Shown: positions 25,934 through 35,197 of the stretch, one piece after another
How positions within the stretch are numbered: the first letter of the stretch is position 1
Layout of the letters: the number at the start of each line of letters is the position of its first letter
Origin: Humidesulfovibrio mexicanus
GTDB taxonomy: Bacteria > Desulfobacterota > Desulfovibrionia > Desulfovibrionales > Desulfovibrionaceae
DNA length: 64,000 bases
NCBI RefSeq assembly: GCF_900188225.1
Contig: NZ_FZOC01000003.1
Coordinates: 124,001 to 188,000, forward strand
Direction: 5' to 3'
The notes under the pieces: model-generated
What the model was told of the DNA's origin: nothing
What the model saw: only the letters and a program-made list of their open reading frames with translations
The model's database searches: none
Program-made: the position numbers and the translations under genes

Positions 25934-27040
25934 TTACGCCAAAGCCTGGGCGGGGGTAATGGCCGGAATGCCCAGGGCCTCGCCCACGGCGGGGCAGGTC
26001 AGCTTGCCCTTGTAGGTGTTGAGGCCGGCCAGCAGGGCGGGATCTTCGCGCAGGGCGTCCACGCCCTTTGCGGCCAGCTTGAGGGCGTAGGGCAGGGTCT
26101 GGTTGACCAGGGCGAAGGTGCTGGTGCGGGGCACGGCACCCGGCATGTTGGCCACGCCGTAGTGCACCACGCCGTCCACAACGTAGGTCGGCTTGTCGTG
26201 GGTGGTTGCCTTGGTGGTCTCGATGCAGCCGCCCTGGTCCACGGCCACGTCCACGATGACCGAGCCTTCGCGCATGGTGCCGATCATTTCGCGGGTGACG
26301 AGCTTCGGGGCCTTGGCGCCGGGCACCAGCACCGCGCCGATGACCAGGTCGGCCTCCTTGACGGCGGCGCGGATGTTGGGTTCGGTGGAGCTCATGGTGA
26401 TGATGCGCGAGCCGAAGATGTCGTCCAGGTACTGCAGGCGCGCGTGGGAAAGGTCGAGCACGGTGACGCGGGCGCCCATGCCCACGGCGATCTTGACGGC
26501 GTTGGTGCCCACCACGCCGCCGCCGATGACCACGACGTTGGCCGGGGCCACGCCCGGCACGCCGCCCAGCAGCATTCCGCGCCCGCCCTGGGTCTTTTCC
26601 AGATAGTGAGCGCCCACCTGTGTGGCCATGCGTCCGGCCACTTCGCTCATGGGCAGCAACAGCGGCAGGGAGCGGTCGGCCAGCTGCACGGTCTCGTAGG
26701 CCACGCCGGTGGTGCCGCCGGCAAGCAGCGCCTTGGTCTGGGCCTCGTCGGCGGCCAAGTGCAGGTAGGTGAAGAGCAAAAGGTCGTTGCGCAGGTACTG
26801 GTACTCCGCGGCCATGGGCTCCTTGACCTTGATGACCATCTCCGCGCCCCAGGCCTCTGCGGCGGAAACCATTGCGGCCCCGGCGGCGACGTATTCTTCG
26901 TCCATGAGGCCGGAGCCGACGCCCGCGCCCTTCTCCACCAGCACGCTGTGGCCGCGCCGGACAAGGGTCTCCACGCCGCCGGGAGTCATGGACACGCGGT
27001 TCTCCAAGGTCTTGATCTCTTTGGGGATGCCGATGATCAT
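25934..27040 (-). CDS. ald: Alanine dehydrogenase
   Basis: 368 residues from ATG 27040 ([10 protein letters not shown]), AAGGAGCAGCAC upstream. The N-terminal catalytic domain has the conserved Arg (ENRVSM) and Lys (MVIKVKEP); the NAD site is [20 protein letters not shown]. The enzyme oxidises L-alanine to pyruvate, NH4+ and NADH, or runs in reverse. It follows an Lrp-type regulator by 31 bases and ends at a strong terminator, so the two form a small operon. Length equals the family norm (about 370). Confidence 0.95.
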   Translation of the reverse strand: MIIGIPKEIKTLENRVSMTPGGVETLVRRGHSVLVEKGAGVGSGLMDEEYVAAGAAMVSAAEAWGAEMVIKVKEPMAAEYQYLRNDLLLFTYLHLAADEAQTKALLAGGTTGVAYETVQLADRSLPLLLPMSEVAGRMATQVGAHYLEKTQGGRGMLLGGVPGVAPANVVVIGGGVVGTNAVKIAVGMGARVTVLDLSHARLQYLDDIFGSRIITMSSTEPNIRAAVKEADLVIGAVLVPGAKAPKLVTREMIGTMREGSVIVDVAVDQGGCIETTKATTHDKPTYVVDGVVHYGVANMPGAVPRTSTFALVNQTLPYALKLAAKGVDALREDPALLAGLNTYKGKLTCPAVGEALGIPAITPAQALA

Positions 27041-27071
27041 GTGCTGCTCCTTGAAAGGTTGTTGTTGCAAA

Positions 27072-27554
27072 CTATTCACTGAACCAGGTGCGAGCGCCCT
27101 TGGGAAGGGGAATCCACTTGCGCCTGGCCTTCATGACCACGAAGGATTCGCTGGAGGCGATGCCGCCGACTCCGGAAAGCGCCTTGTCGAGGAAGTTGTA
27201 CAAATCGGCGATGTCCTCGCTGGTGACCAGCTCCACCAGGATGTCGTAGCGGCCGGTGACGGCGGCCGCCCAGTTGACGTCCGGCAACGCGGAGATTTCC
27301 TCCAGCTTCTGGTCCAGCTGCATCTGGCTGTGCAGCTTTATGCCCACCAGCGCCACGGAAAGCCCCTTGACCGCGGAGGGGTCCACCAGCCCGGCGACGC
27401 GCAGCAGCCCTTGCGCCACCATGTTTTTCATGCGCGCGCGGATGGTGGGGGCGGTGACGCCCAAGGTCTCGGCGAGCACTGCGGCCGAAGCCTGGCCGTC
27501 TTCCGCCAGGGCGGCGACCAAACGGCGGTCTGCGGCGTCCATGGTTTTTTTCAT
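27072..27554 (-). CDS. Lrp/AsnC-family regulator, probable ald regulator
   Basis: 160 residues. An N-terminal helix-turn-helix (residues 5-60; [20 protein letters not shown]) and a C-terminal RAM ligand-binding domain ([20 protein letters not shown]-like segment near 100-115) are typical. Lrp/AsnC proteins sense amino acids, often alanine or leucine, and commonly sit next to the operons they control. Placed first in an operon with ald, it is a likely alanine-responsive autoregulator. Its last residues AFGARTW are variable. A good promoter lies 50 bases upstream in an A+T-rich stretch. Confidence 0.9.
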   Translation of the reverse strand: MKKTMDAADRRLVAALAEDGQASAAVLAETLGVTAPTIRARMKNMVAQGLLRVAGLVDPSAVKGLSVALVGIKLHSQMQLDQKLEEISALPDVNWAAAVTGRYDILVELVTSEDIADLYNFLDKALSGVGGIASSESFVVMKARRKWIPLPKGARTWFSE

Positions 27555-27604
27555 CTTGGCGTTTCCCCTGCTGTCGTTTTTCGTTTCCGAAAAAATGTGA
27601 TGAC

Positions 27605-27634
27605 AAAATATTTCAAAAACAAAATTCTTGTCAA
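27605..27634 (-). promoter_or_regulatory. Sigma-70-type promoter of lrp-ald
   Basis: On the minus strand TTGACA (27634-27629), an 18-bp A+T-rich spacer and TATTTT (27610-27605). It lies 51 bases before the Lrp start. Confidence 0.7.
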
Positions 27635-27808
27635 GAAAAACCGGAGAATTTCCCCCTCTGCGCTGCGACTTTTTCCCGCTAGGTTTGTGCCAATGTCCCG
27701 CCTGCTGCGCAGGTCCCTTGTGGCCGCGCCGTCCTTGATGTAGGCTTGGCGGCGAAGCTCGCCCCCCGCCAGAGCTTGTCCCCGCGCATCAGATTCGAGG
27801 AGGCTGCC

Positions 27809-28501
27809 GTGTCGCCGGAAGAACGCTTGCTCTCCGTGGCCGAGATCGCCCGCAGGCTCTCCGTGCCGGAGTCCACCGTGCATTATTGGAAGAACCGCTT
27901 CGCCCAGCACCTGCCCAGTTCGGGCACGGGCAGGCAGAAGCGCTTCCGGCCGGAGGCCGTGGAGGTGTTCCGCGTCATCGCGGAGATGTTCAGCCTGGGG
28001 CACAGCGCACAGGACGTGATGGAGGCCTTGGGCAAGAACTTCCCCCTTACCGCCGCCTTGGACGACGCCCCCGGCGCGCAGGGGCAGGACGCCCCCTTCT
28101 CGCGCAAGCGCCCGCAGCAGCGCGAGGCGGAGAGCGCCGAGACCGCCGTGCGCATGGCCGCGGCCATTGCCAAGGAAATGGGCCAGGAGATCGCGCGCAG
28201 CATTGGCGAGGGGTTGCGCCAGCACCTTTCCGGGCTCCCGGCCGCCCTTGCCGCCGGGGAGGTCCGCGAGGCGCTGCCCCCGGCCCTGGACGCCGAGGAG
28301 ATCAGCGCCATCAAGAACGCCGTGGAAGAGACCTGCGGCAAGCTGGACGCCAGCGCCGGGGAAATGGCCCGCCTGAACGCCGAGAACACCCAGCTCAAGG
28401 CCAAGCTCTCTGTGCTGGAGGCGGAACTGGTGCGCCTGCGCAAAGACCGCCGCGAGATGGAAAAGTTCCTTCTTGACAAGATAAAAGCCGTGACTACTTA
28501 A
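27809..28501 (+). CDS. MerR-type regulator with coiled-coil tail
   Basis: 230 residues from a GTG at 27809, where GAGGAGG stands five bases before. The winged-helix MerR domain (about 8-75) reads SVAEIARRLSVPESTVHYWK and RFRPEAVEVFRVIAEM. The following region is rich in Ala/Glu and ends in a long coiled coil (LNAENTQLKAKLSVLEAELV). No metal-binding Cys pattern is present, so this is not a metal-sensing MerR; the type resembles the Desulfovibrio MerR regulators with long helical tails. Ligand and targets are unknown. Confidence 0.82.
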   Translation: MSPEERLLSVAEIARRLSVPESTVHYWKNRFAQHLPSSGTGRQKRFRPEAVEVFRVIAEMFSLGHSAQDVMEALGKNFPLTAALDDAPGAQGQDAPFSRKRPQQREAESAETAVRMAAAIAKEMGQEIARSIGEGLRQHLSGLPAALAAGEVREALPPALDAEEISAIKNAVEETCGKLDASAGEMARLNAENTQLKAKLSVLEAELVRLRKDRREMEKFLLDKIKAVTT

Positions 28502-28584
28502 CCCTTCGACGAAGGCGCCACACCTTTCGTCGCGTTCCGGGGGGCATCCTCCGGAAGCCGGAACCAAATCCTCCATGTCCTGCC

Positions 28585-28610
28585 AAGGCCCCGCCTCACC
28601 GCGGGGCCTT
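28585..28610. terminator. Hairpin before htpG
   Basis: A perfect 10-bp stem AAGGCCCCGC / GCGGGGCCTT with a 6-base loop, between the MerR stop and htpG. No T-run follows, so it may be a weak terminator or part of the htpG leader. Confidence 0.5.
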
Positions 28611-28655
28611 GTGCGATTGACGACACGAAAGCCCTGCACCAAGGAGAAACCGACC

Positions 28656-30542
28656 ATGTCCACGCACGCAACCTATGAGTTCAAGGCCGAAATCAAGCAG
28701 TTGCTCGAAATCCTCGTGCATTCCCTGTACACGGATCGGGAAATATTCCTGCGCGAGCTGGTCTCCAACGCCTCCGACGCCCTGGACAAGCTGCGCATCA
28801 CCGCGGCCGAGGCCACGGACGAGGCCCCGCTCGAAATCCGCATCGAGGCCGACAAGGACAAGAAGACCCTCGCCATCAGCGACAACGGCATCGGCATGAC
28901 CGAGGCCGAACTGGTGGAGAACATCGGCACCATCGCCCACTCCGGCTCCGCCGCCTTCCTGAAGGCCATGAAGGAGGCCGGAAACAGCGCCGACGGCATC
29001 ATCGGCCGTTTTGGCGTGGGCTTCTATTCCGTGTACATGGTGGCGCAGAGCGTGCGCATCCTCACCCGCAGCCATCGCGAAGGCGCCACCCCGGTGGAAT
29101 GGATCTCCGAAGGCCAGGGCGCCTACTCCATCCGCGAGCTTTCCGGCGAGGAGGCCCAGGCCGTTGGACGCGGCACGCGCATCGAAATCAGCCTGAAGGA
29201 CGATCTGGCCGAGCAGTTCACCGAGGCCGACACCCTGCGGCACATTATTCGCAAACACTCGAACTTCCTAAGCTTCCCCATAATCGTCGACGGCGAGCGG
29301 GTGAACACCGTGCCCGCCTTGTGGCGCGAGCCCAAGTTCCAGATCACCAAGGAACAGTACAAGGAGTTCTACTCCTTCCTGACCTACGACCTGGACGAGC
29401 CCATGGATACTCTGCACGTTTCGGTGGATGCGCCGGTGCAGTTCAACGCGCTCTGCTTCATCCCGAAGAAGAGCAAGGACTTCATGGGCTTCGACCGCGA
29501 GGACTGGGGGCTTGACCTCTACGTGCGCCGGGTGCTCATCCAGCGCCAGAACAAGGATCTCATTCCGCAGTACCTCATGTTCGCGCGCGGCGTGGTGGAC
29601 ACCGAGGACCTGCCCCTGAACATCAGCCGCGAGACCCTGCAGGACAACCGCCTCATCCGAAAGATCAACACCACCCTGACCAAGCAGATCCTCTCGCAGC
29701 TTGCCAAAATGGCCGAGGACAAGGACGCCTACGCCACGTTCTGGCGCGAGCACTCCCGCGTGTTCAAGGCCGGGTACATGGACTTCGCCAACCGCGAGGC
29801 CTTCGCCGCGCTCCTGCGCTTCAACTCCAGCTCCTGCGAGGCCGCGGACGAGCTTGTCAGCCTGGACGAGTACATCTCCCGCGCCAAGCCGGACCAGAAG
29901 CAGGTGTACTTCGCCTTCGGCCCCAGCCGCGAGGCCCTGAAGCTGAACCCGCACCTGGAGCTGTTCCGCAAGAAGGGCGTGGAGGTGCTGTACCTGTACG
30001 AACCCATCGACGAGTTCGTCATGGACGCCTTGCACACCTACAAGGAGTTCACCCTGACCCCGGCCGAGCTGGCCAAGCCGGACGATTTGGCCAAGCTGCC
30101 CGATGTGGAGCAGGCGCCCGAGGAGGCCGCAGCGGCCCCGGAGAAGGACTCTCTGGAGGCCCTGCTCGTGCGCTTCAAGGACATCCTGGGCGACGGCGTG
30201 GCCGATGTGCGCGCCACCTCGCGCCTCACCGGCAGCCCCTGCTGCCTGGTGAACCCCGACGGCCACACCACCTCCAGCATGGACAAGATCATGCGCGCCA
30301 TGAACCACGACGCCTCGGTGCCCAAGAAGGTCATGGAGCTCAATCCCACCCATCCGCTGGTGCGCAACCTGGCCGACCTGCACCAGGCGGACCCGCAGGA
30401 TCCTTTCGTGGAGCAGGCCGCGCGCCAGCTGTTTGAGTCCGCCCTGCTGCTGGAAGGCTACCTCTCCGACCCCCACGCCCTTGTGGGACGCGTGCAGGAC
30501 CTGCTTTCCAAGGCCAGCGGCTGGTACGCCAAGTCGAAATAA
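28656..30542 (+). CDS. htpG: Molecular chaperone HtpG (Hsp90)
   Basis: 628 residues from ATG 28656 with AAGGAG upstream. The GHKL ATPase domain contains [26 protein letters not shown] and [13 protein letters not shown]. The middle domain carries the catalytic Arg region ([13 protein letters not shown]), and the C-terminal dimerisation domain follows an Ala/Glu-rich insert near 487-500. HtpG assists late folding and stress protection in the cytoplasm. An 81-base extension upstream in frame lacks a ribosome site. The family is unambiguous. Confidence 0.98.
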
Positions 30543-30550
30543 CCGCGTCC

Positions 30551-30576
30551 GGGGGGACTGTTTTGGCAGTCTCCCC
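30551..30576 (+). terminator. Hairpin after htpG
   Basis: GGGGGGACTG and CAGTCTCCCC pair over 10 bp with one G-T pair, loop TTTTGG, nine bases after the htpG stop. No T-run follows; probably a partial terminator or a processing structure. Confidence 0.5.
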
Positions 30577-30598
30577 GCGCCCCCTGCGAGGCCGCCCC

Positions 30599-30901
30599 AT
30601 GACCGATGTCGCTGAAACCGTTCTGCTTGCCGAAATGCGGCTGGCGCAGCCAGCCGACCCCGAGACCCGCGAGCGCCTGGCGCAGCTTGTGCTGGCCGTG
30701 CGCCAGGAACCGGGCTGCCTGGAATACGCTGCCCACCTCGATGCCGACGACCCCGCGCGCATCGTCTTCTACGAGCGCTGGCAAAGCCGCGAGGCCTTGG
30801 AAACCCACGCCGAGGCTCCGGCCCTGTCCGCTTGGCGGGCCTTCGCCATGCCGCGCGCCCTGGGCCTGCCGAAGCTCACGTTTCTGCACAGGCTCGCTTA
30901 G
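30599..30901 (+). CDS. Antibiotic biosynthesis monooxygenase-domain protein (YgiN-like)
   Basis: 100 residues starting at ATG 30599. It has the ABM dimeric ferredoxin-like pattern: EMRLAQPADPETRERLAQLV, a central REPGCLEYAAHLDAD-like turn, FYERWQSREALETHAEAP and a C-terminal helix. Members include quinol monooxygenases and heme-degrading proteins; many have no known substrate. No cofactor-specific residue can be assigned here. It follows htpG by 56 bases and ends before a long hairpin terminator located inside the next, convergent, Rhs remnant. Confidence 0.75.
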   Translation: MTDVAETVLLAEMRLAQPADPETRERLAQLVLAVRQEPGCLEYAAHLDADDPARIVFYERWQSREALETHAEAPALSAWRAFAMPRALGLPKLTFLHRLA

Positions 30902-30978
30902 CGCAGAGGAGCGCGGCGACTCAGGGGCGCCGCCGTCGGCCCGCTCAAGGGAAGAAAGGAAACACCCGGTCGCGCGTT

Positions 30979-31548
30979 TCAAGAGTGCCGACGGGGCGAG
31001 GAGAGTGTAGCTCCCCGCCCCGTTTTCTTTCCCTCCAGCCCCCACACGTCCACCCGGTTTACCGGGTCATCCACGCAATAGCCGTACCAGTCGCTGTCGC
31101 CGCCTTTGTCGCCCAGCGGGTCCAGGGCGGTAAAGCGCCCGGTGTCCGCGTCGTAGTCGCGCCAGACGAAGCGCGTCAGGCCGGTGTCGGCGTCAAAGAG
31201 CCCGCCCGCGAAGCCGATGGGCAGGCGCACCGCTCTGCCGTGCGTTTCCAGCAGATTCCCGAAGGCATCGTACCGCATTGCCTGTACAATGTTTCCGTCA
31301 AGGTCGACAAGGGCAATCGGCGTGCCCAACTGGTCGGCAACAATGAGAAAAGAGCTTGAGCCGTCAGTGAGGCCAACAGGCGTACGACTCGGGCGCTCGG
31401 GGTCGTACGCCAGCCGCCACCAGCGCTCACCGTCGAAGAACTCCTCCACCCGCAGCGGGTCCCGCCACTGGTATGCCTCGACGAGTCGGCCGTTTGCACG
31501 CTTCTCGCGTCGCAATGAGAGAAATGAGGAGGGCCTGGGGGGCTGCAT
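30979..31548 (-). pseudogene. Rhs/YD-repeat protein, C-terminal remnant
   Basis: 189 residues if translated from ATG 31548 (AGGAG upstream). It holds the end of an Rhs core: GTPIALVDLDGNIVQAMRYD followed by AFGNLLE, then GLFDADTGLTRFVWRDYDAD and a terminal NRVDVWGLEG. Complete Rhs proteins are over 1000 residues and carry a toxin after this core; here only about 16 residues follow WGL and the tail is encoded by a plus-strand terminator. No YD-repeat barrel is present upstream. I read it as a decayed fragment, although short orphan Rhs cores of this type do exist as annotated genes. Confidence 0.72.
30991..31030 (+). terminator. Terminator of htpG-monooxygenase unit, inside the Rhs remnant
   Basis: ACGGGGCGAGGAG and CTCCCCGCCCCGT form 13 paired positions with one mismatch around a 7-base loop, followed by TTTTCTTT. 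It lies 90 bases after the monooxygenase stop and overlaps the 3' end of the convergent Rhs reading frame. Confidence 0.8.
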
Positions 31549-31782
31549 GGGGGCTCCTGGCGTTTGCGCGCCAGACGAAATGCCCGGCGCAAATGTCGCA
31601 AGGATACCACTGGGTTTTGGGGTCGGGCACAAACGGAATGCTCTTGGACGGGAAAGGGTCGAAAAGTGTGGATTGACAGAGCGTTGGATGGGGTCACGGG
31701 CTGTCGTCCCCCCGCCAACGGGCCGCGGCATTTGGCGGGAGAGGGTGAAGCTGGGGACGATGGTTGCACTCGGCAACCGTTG

Positions 31783-32265
31783 TCAATCGTAGTCCGCGGA
31801 GTCGAGCAGGATGGTCACCGGACCCCAGTTGACGAAGTCCAGGCGCATTTCGGCCCCGAAGACGCCGGTGGCGAAGGGGCCGGGACACCGGGCCGAAAGG
31901 TCGGCGGCCAGGCGGTCGTAGAGGCTGCGGGCCAGCTCCGGCGGCGCGGCGTTGCTGAAGGAGGGCCGCCTGCCCCGGCGCGCGTCCGCGTACAGGGTGA
32001 ACTGGGACACCAGCAGCAGCCCCCCGCCCAGGCCCGTTGCCGCCGTGTCGCGCAGGCTCAGGTTCAGCTTGCCCTCCGCATCCGGGAAGATGCGCAGGTC
32101 CAGCACCTTGTCGCACAGCGTGCGCCAGATTTTGCCACCGGGCAGATCCGGGCCGTCGCTTTGGCCGAACCCCGCCAGGACCAGCAGGCCCTGGCCGATC
32201 TCTCCCACCGTGCGGGCGTCCACCTCCACGTGGGCGCGCTCCACGCGTTGCAGCAGCAGGCGCAC
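31783..32265 (-). CDS. dtd: D-aminoacyl-tRNA deacylase
   Basis: 160 residues, the normal length. Family hallmarks are LLQRVERAHVEV at the N-terminus, the SQFTL motif (VSQFTLYAD) and the C-terminal NWGPVT, close to the usual N-x-GPVT cross-subunit loop that screens out L-amino acids. The enzyme releases D-amino acids from mischarged tRNA. It begins four bases after the queD stop and is probably cotranscribed with it. No frameshift or missing residue was seen. Confidence 0.95.
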   Translation of the reverse strand: MRLLLQRVERAHVEVDARTVGEIGQGLLVLAGFGQSDGPDLPGGKIWRTLCDKVLDLRIFPDAEGKLNLSLRDTAATGLGGGLLLVSQFTLYADARRGRRPSFSNAAPPELARSLYDRLAADLSARCPGPFATGVFGAEMRLDFVNWGPVTILLDSADYD

Positions 32266-32269
32266 AGGG

Positions 32270-32659
32270 TCAATCCTCCAGGTAGGTGGCGCGGGAGGTG
32301 CCTTTTTCCGACACGCTGACGCTCACGAGCCGGGCCTGCGGAGCCAGGGCCGCCAGCTTCTCCCTGATGCCCTGGTACAGGTGCCGGGCGATGTTCTCGC
32401 TGGACGGGTTGCGCTCGGCAAAGGCGGGCAGGTCGTTCAGATGCGCGTGGTCCAGGGCGTCCACGGCCTCGCGGGCAAGCCGCTTGAGCTCGCCGAAGTC
32501 CACCAGGATCTCCACGGCCGGGTCCAGCTCGCTGCCCTCCACCTCCACGCTGACGCCGAAGTTGTGCCCGTGCAGGTGCTCGCACTTGCCGTTGTAGTTG
32601 CGCAACTGGTGCGATGCGCAGAAGCCTTCGTCGATGGTGAGCCGCCATTTTCCGGCCAT
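32270..32659 (-). CDS. queD: 6-carboxytetrahydropterin synthase (QueD family)
   Basis: 129 residues from ATG 32659, AAAGGAGC upstream. Zinc ligands are His17 (CASH), His30 and His32 (LHGHN), and Cys26 (NGKCEHL) is the catalytic residue. The end of the family motif DALDHAHLND is also present. QueD makes 6-carboxytetrahydropterin from dihydroneopterin triphosphate in the queuosine pathway. It starts an apparent operon with dtd. Members of the same fold make 6-pyruvoyltetrahydropterin; context without other pterin genes leaves the name slightly open. Confidence 0.9.
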   Translation of the reverse strand: MAGKWRLTIDEGFCASHQLRNYNGKCEHLHGHNFGVSVEVEGSELDPAVEILVDFGELKRLAREAVDALDHAHLNDLPAFAERNPSSENIARHLYQGIREKLAALAPQARLVSVSVSEKGTSRATYLED

Positions 32660-32682
32660 GGGACGCTCCTTTGTTGTGGGCA

Positions 32683-32712
32683 GGGATATGGGGCCTGGGC
32701 GGCGGTTGTCAA
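32683..32712 (-). promoter_or_regulatory. Promoter of queD-dtd
   Basis: On the minus strand TTGACA (32712-32707), an 18-bp spacer and TATCCC (32688-32683), 24 bases before the queD ATG. Divergent with the msrAB promoter, whose -35 box starts 22 bases away. Confidence 0.6.
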
Positions 32713-32734
32713 CCACAGGGGCGCGGCCGGGGCG

Positions 32735-32762
32735 TTGACAATCCCGCAGACCTGGCTACAGT
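32735..32762 (+). promoter_or_regulatory. Promoter of msrAB
   Basis: TTGACA, 16-bp spacer, TACAGT, ending 39 bases before the msrAB ATG. Confidence 0.6.
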
Positions 32763-32801
32763 TTTCCGATGCTCCGGACTCCCAGCCACGAGGAGAGCGT
32801 C

Positions 32802-33818
32802 ATGGCCGTCGATCCCTTTCCCGCCGCCACCTTTGCGGGCGGCTGCTTCTGGTGCCTGGAGGCCGACCTCCGGCATGTGCCGGGCGTGTTCGCGGCCATG
32901 CCCGGCTACACGGGCGGTCAGACCCCGAACCCCGGCTACGAGGAGGTCTGCCAGGGCCATACGGGCCACTATGAAGCCGTGCAGTTCCGCTTCGATCCGG
33001 GCCTTGTGGACTACCGGGCGCTGGTGGACTGGTTCTGGCGGCGCATCGACCCCTGCAACGCCCACGGCCAGTTCTGCGACCATGGCCCGCAATACCTCCC
33101 GGCCATCTTCTTCCACGATGCGGCCCAGCGGCGCGACGCGCGCGACTCCATGGCCGCCCTGACCGCCCTGGGCCTGCTGCCTGGTCCCAACGTCACCGCA
33201 TTGTTGCCCGCCGGACCGTTCCACCCGGCCGAGGCGTTTCATCAGGAGTACAGCCGCAAAGAGCCGCGCCGCTACCAGCAGTACCGCCTGGGCTGCGGCC
33301 GCGATGCCACCCTGGAGCGGCTGTGGGGGCCGGAAGCTGCGGACCCGCTCTTGGGCTACGTTCCGCGCCTGCCCAAGGGCGCGCCCCCGGACGATGTGCT
33401 GCGCGCCCGGCTCTCGCCCCTGGCCTATCGCGTGACGCGGGAGCAGGGCACGGAGCCGCCCTTTGACAACGCCTACTGGAATGAGCACCGGGACGGCCTC
33501 TATGTGGATCCGGTGAGCGGCGCGCCGCTGTTCTCAAGCCGGGACAAGTTCGACTCCGGCACGGGCTGGCCCAGCTTCGCCAGGCCCCTCATGCCCGGCA
33601 ACCTCGTCACCCGCCGGGACACGAGCCTGCTGTCCCCGCGTACCGAGGTGCTGGCCTGGCATTCGGGCAGCCACCTTGGGCACGTGTTCCCGGACGGCCC
33701 CCGTGAGCTGGGCGGAATGCGCTATTGCATGAATTCCGTCAGCCTGCGTTTCATTCCCCTGGCGGAGCTGGAGCAGGAGGGCTACGGCCGCTACGCCGGG
33801 CTCTTCTCCCCCCGGTAG
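32802..33818 (+). CDS. msrAB: Fused methionine sulfoxide reductase MsrA-MsrB
   Basis: 338 residues from ATG 32802. The MsrA half has the GCFWC site (nucleophile C15), and the MsrB half ends with the catalytic Cys of RYCMNS (C309). Fused proteins reduce both S- and R-methionine sulfoxide. The MsrB half keeps [11 protein letters not shown], but at the place of the first zinc CxxC the sequence is [20 protein letters not shown], so the structural zinc cysteines are missing; this corresponds to the zinc-free MsrB type. No signal peptide, so cytoplasmic. Divergent from queD. GAGGAG precedes the ATG. Confidence 0.93.
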   Translation: MAVDPFPAATFAGGCFWCLEADLRHVPGVFAAMPGYTGGQTPNPGYEEVCQGHTGHYEAVQFRFDPGLVDYRALVDWFWRRIDPCNAHGQFCDHGPQYLPAIFFHDAAQRRDARDSMAALTALGLLPGPNVTALLPAGPFHPAEAFHQEYSRKEPRRYQQYRLGCGRDATLERLWGPEAADPLLGYVPRLPKGAPPDDVLRARLSPLAYRVTREQGTEPPFDNAYWNEHRDGLYVDPVSGAPLFSSRDKFDSGTGWPSFARPLMPGNLVTRRDTSLLSPRTEVLAWHSGSHLGHVFPDGPRELGGMRYCMNSVSLRFIPLAELEQEGYGRYAGLFSPR

Positions 33819-33914
33819 AACGCCCGTGGGGCAAAGCACGCCGTTCACCAGCGGCGGGCGTCCGTTCCCCGGTTTTGCGTTGCGCCTGGACAAGGCAAGG
33901 CGCATTCCGGCTTT

Positions 33915-34883
33915 ATGGACAGCCATCCCCAGCCAGCGCGCCAGTCAGCGCGTCAGTCGGCATCGGTCGCCGACGCCGCACAGCCCCCGCCCGCCATGTC
34001 GGCGGCCGGACGCGCCGCGCCCCTGCCCTTGCTGTCCACGGGCTCGCTGTTCCATCTGCCCCTGCCGCACATCGCCCGCATCGCGCGGGCAGCGGGCTTC
34101 CAAGGGCTCGATCTGGTCATGGGCTCGCCGAAAATCGGCCCCGGCCCGGACCTGGACGCCGCCCACGCCCTGTGCCCGGTGCATGTGATCCACGCGCCCT
34201 TCCGCAACTGGAGCGCCTGGGGCGGGCACATGGACGCCTGGCGCGCCGCCGTGGCCCTGGCAGGGAGGCTGCGCTGCGAGGCCAACGGCCGCGCCGTGCA
34301 CGTGACCCTGCACCCGCCCGCGGGCACCCTGCGCGACGCCATCCAGACCCGTTGGTTCGCCAGGGCCGTGGGCCTGCCCCGGCTGCTGGACGCGGAGCCC
34401 GGCGTGGACCTCTCCCTGGAAAATCTGCCCTGGGCCGCAGGCGCGCTCTTTGGCCGCGACAACCTGGCCGCCCTGGTGGAGCAGTGCCGCGAAAAACAGC
34501 TGGGCCTGACCCTGGACTGTTGCCACCTGGGGGTGTCCGGCCGCGACATCCTGGCGGATCTGGAACGCATTCCGGCCGGGCTGGTGCGGCATGTGCACTG
34601 CTCGGACGCGGCGGGCTACATGGAGCACCTGCCGCCAGGGGCTGGGGAGCTGCCCGTGGGGCCGTTTTTGGCGCGGCTGGGCAGCCTGTGCGCGGGCCAT
34701 GCCCCCACCGTGAGCCTGGAGCTGGACCCTGCGCATCTGCCTGAGGACGAGGACGGCCAGACGCGCAGCCTGGACGCCCTGCGCAGGGGCGTGGAGGCGG
34801 CCCTGTCCGGGCGGCCTCCGGAGGCCTGGGCGGGCCGCTCCGGGGGGCGCGAGGCCGGGACTGCCCTGGCCGCTCTGGGCTGA
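33915..34883 (+). CDS. TIM-barrel sugar phosphate isomerase/epimerase-like protein
   Basis: 322 residues. It fits the xylose-isomerase-like/AP endonuclease 2 TIM barrel: STGSLFHLPLPHIARIARAA, a conserved VHVTLHPP strand with the metal His, LSLENLPW with the metal Glu, TLDCCHLG and HVHCSDAAG. These residues usually bind a divalent metal for sugar isomerisation or epimerisation; the substrate is unknown. The N-terminal 30 residues are Gln/Ala/Ser-rich and variable, so the start may lie further in (for example Met28). The ribosome site is weak. Confidence 0.75.
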   Translation: MDSHPQPARQSARQSASVADAAQPPPAMSAAGRAAPLPLLSTGSLFHLPLPHIARIARAAGFQGLDLVMGSPKIGPGPDLDAAHALCPVHVIHAPFRNWSAWGGHMDAWRAAVALAGRLRCEANGRAVHVTLHPPAGTLRDAIQTRWFARAVGLPRLLDAEPGVDLSLENLPWAAGALFGRDNLAALVEQCREKQLGLTLDCCHLGVSGRDILADLERIPAGLVRHVHCSDAAGYMEHLPPGAGELPVGPFLARLGSLCAGHAPTVSLELDPAHLPEDEDGQTRSLDALRRGVEAALSGRPPEAWAGRSGGREAGTALAALG

Positions 34884-35197
34884 CGGGCTTCCGAAGCCTT
34901 CCGCCGCAGACGGCCCGTCCGGCGCGCCGTTTGCCGGGCCTGAGGCGTTTCCGGTTTGAGGCGCAACCGCACCTGCCCGAACACGCCGTTGGCCAACGGC
35001 AAGGCCATGGGGAGACGGCGCTTCGACGTTCGGCGGAAACAGCCAGCCCCGCCAGTTCAAGGGAAAGAGCTGACGAGCCGCCCCGCCGCCCCGCTGGCCC
35101 GCCGTGCTCGATGTCTCTCGCAATCACAGAGCGGCACAAGCCGACCCCCGGTCGGCCGGATCCGGCAGGCCGGGGACCATGGCTTGCCGCGCCGCAC
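34884..35197. other. Intergenic region without a recognised gene
   Basis: 314 bases between the convergent epimerase and CobD-CobQ genes. It contains GACGGGC (34884 region) pairing with GCCCGTC about 25 bases later and a perfect 14-bp palindrome CCGTTGGCCAACGG near 34985-34998. I see no open reading frame with a ribosome site, no tRNA and no T-run terminator. Confidence 0.5.
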
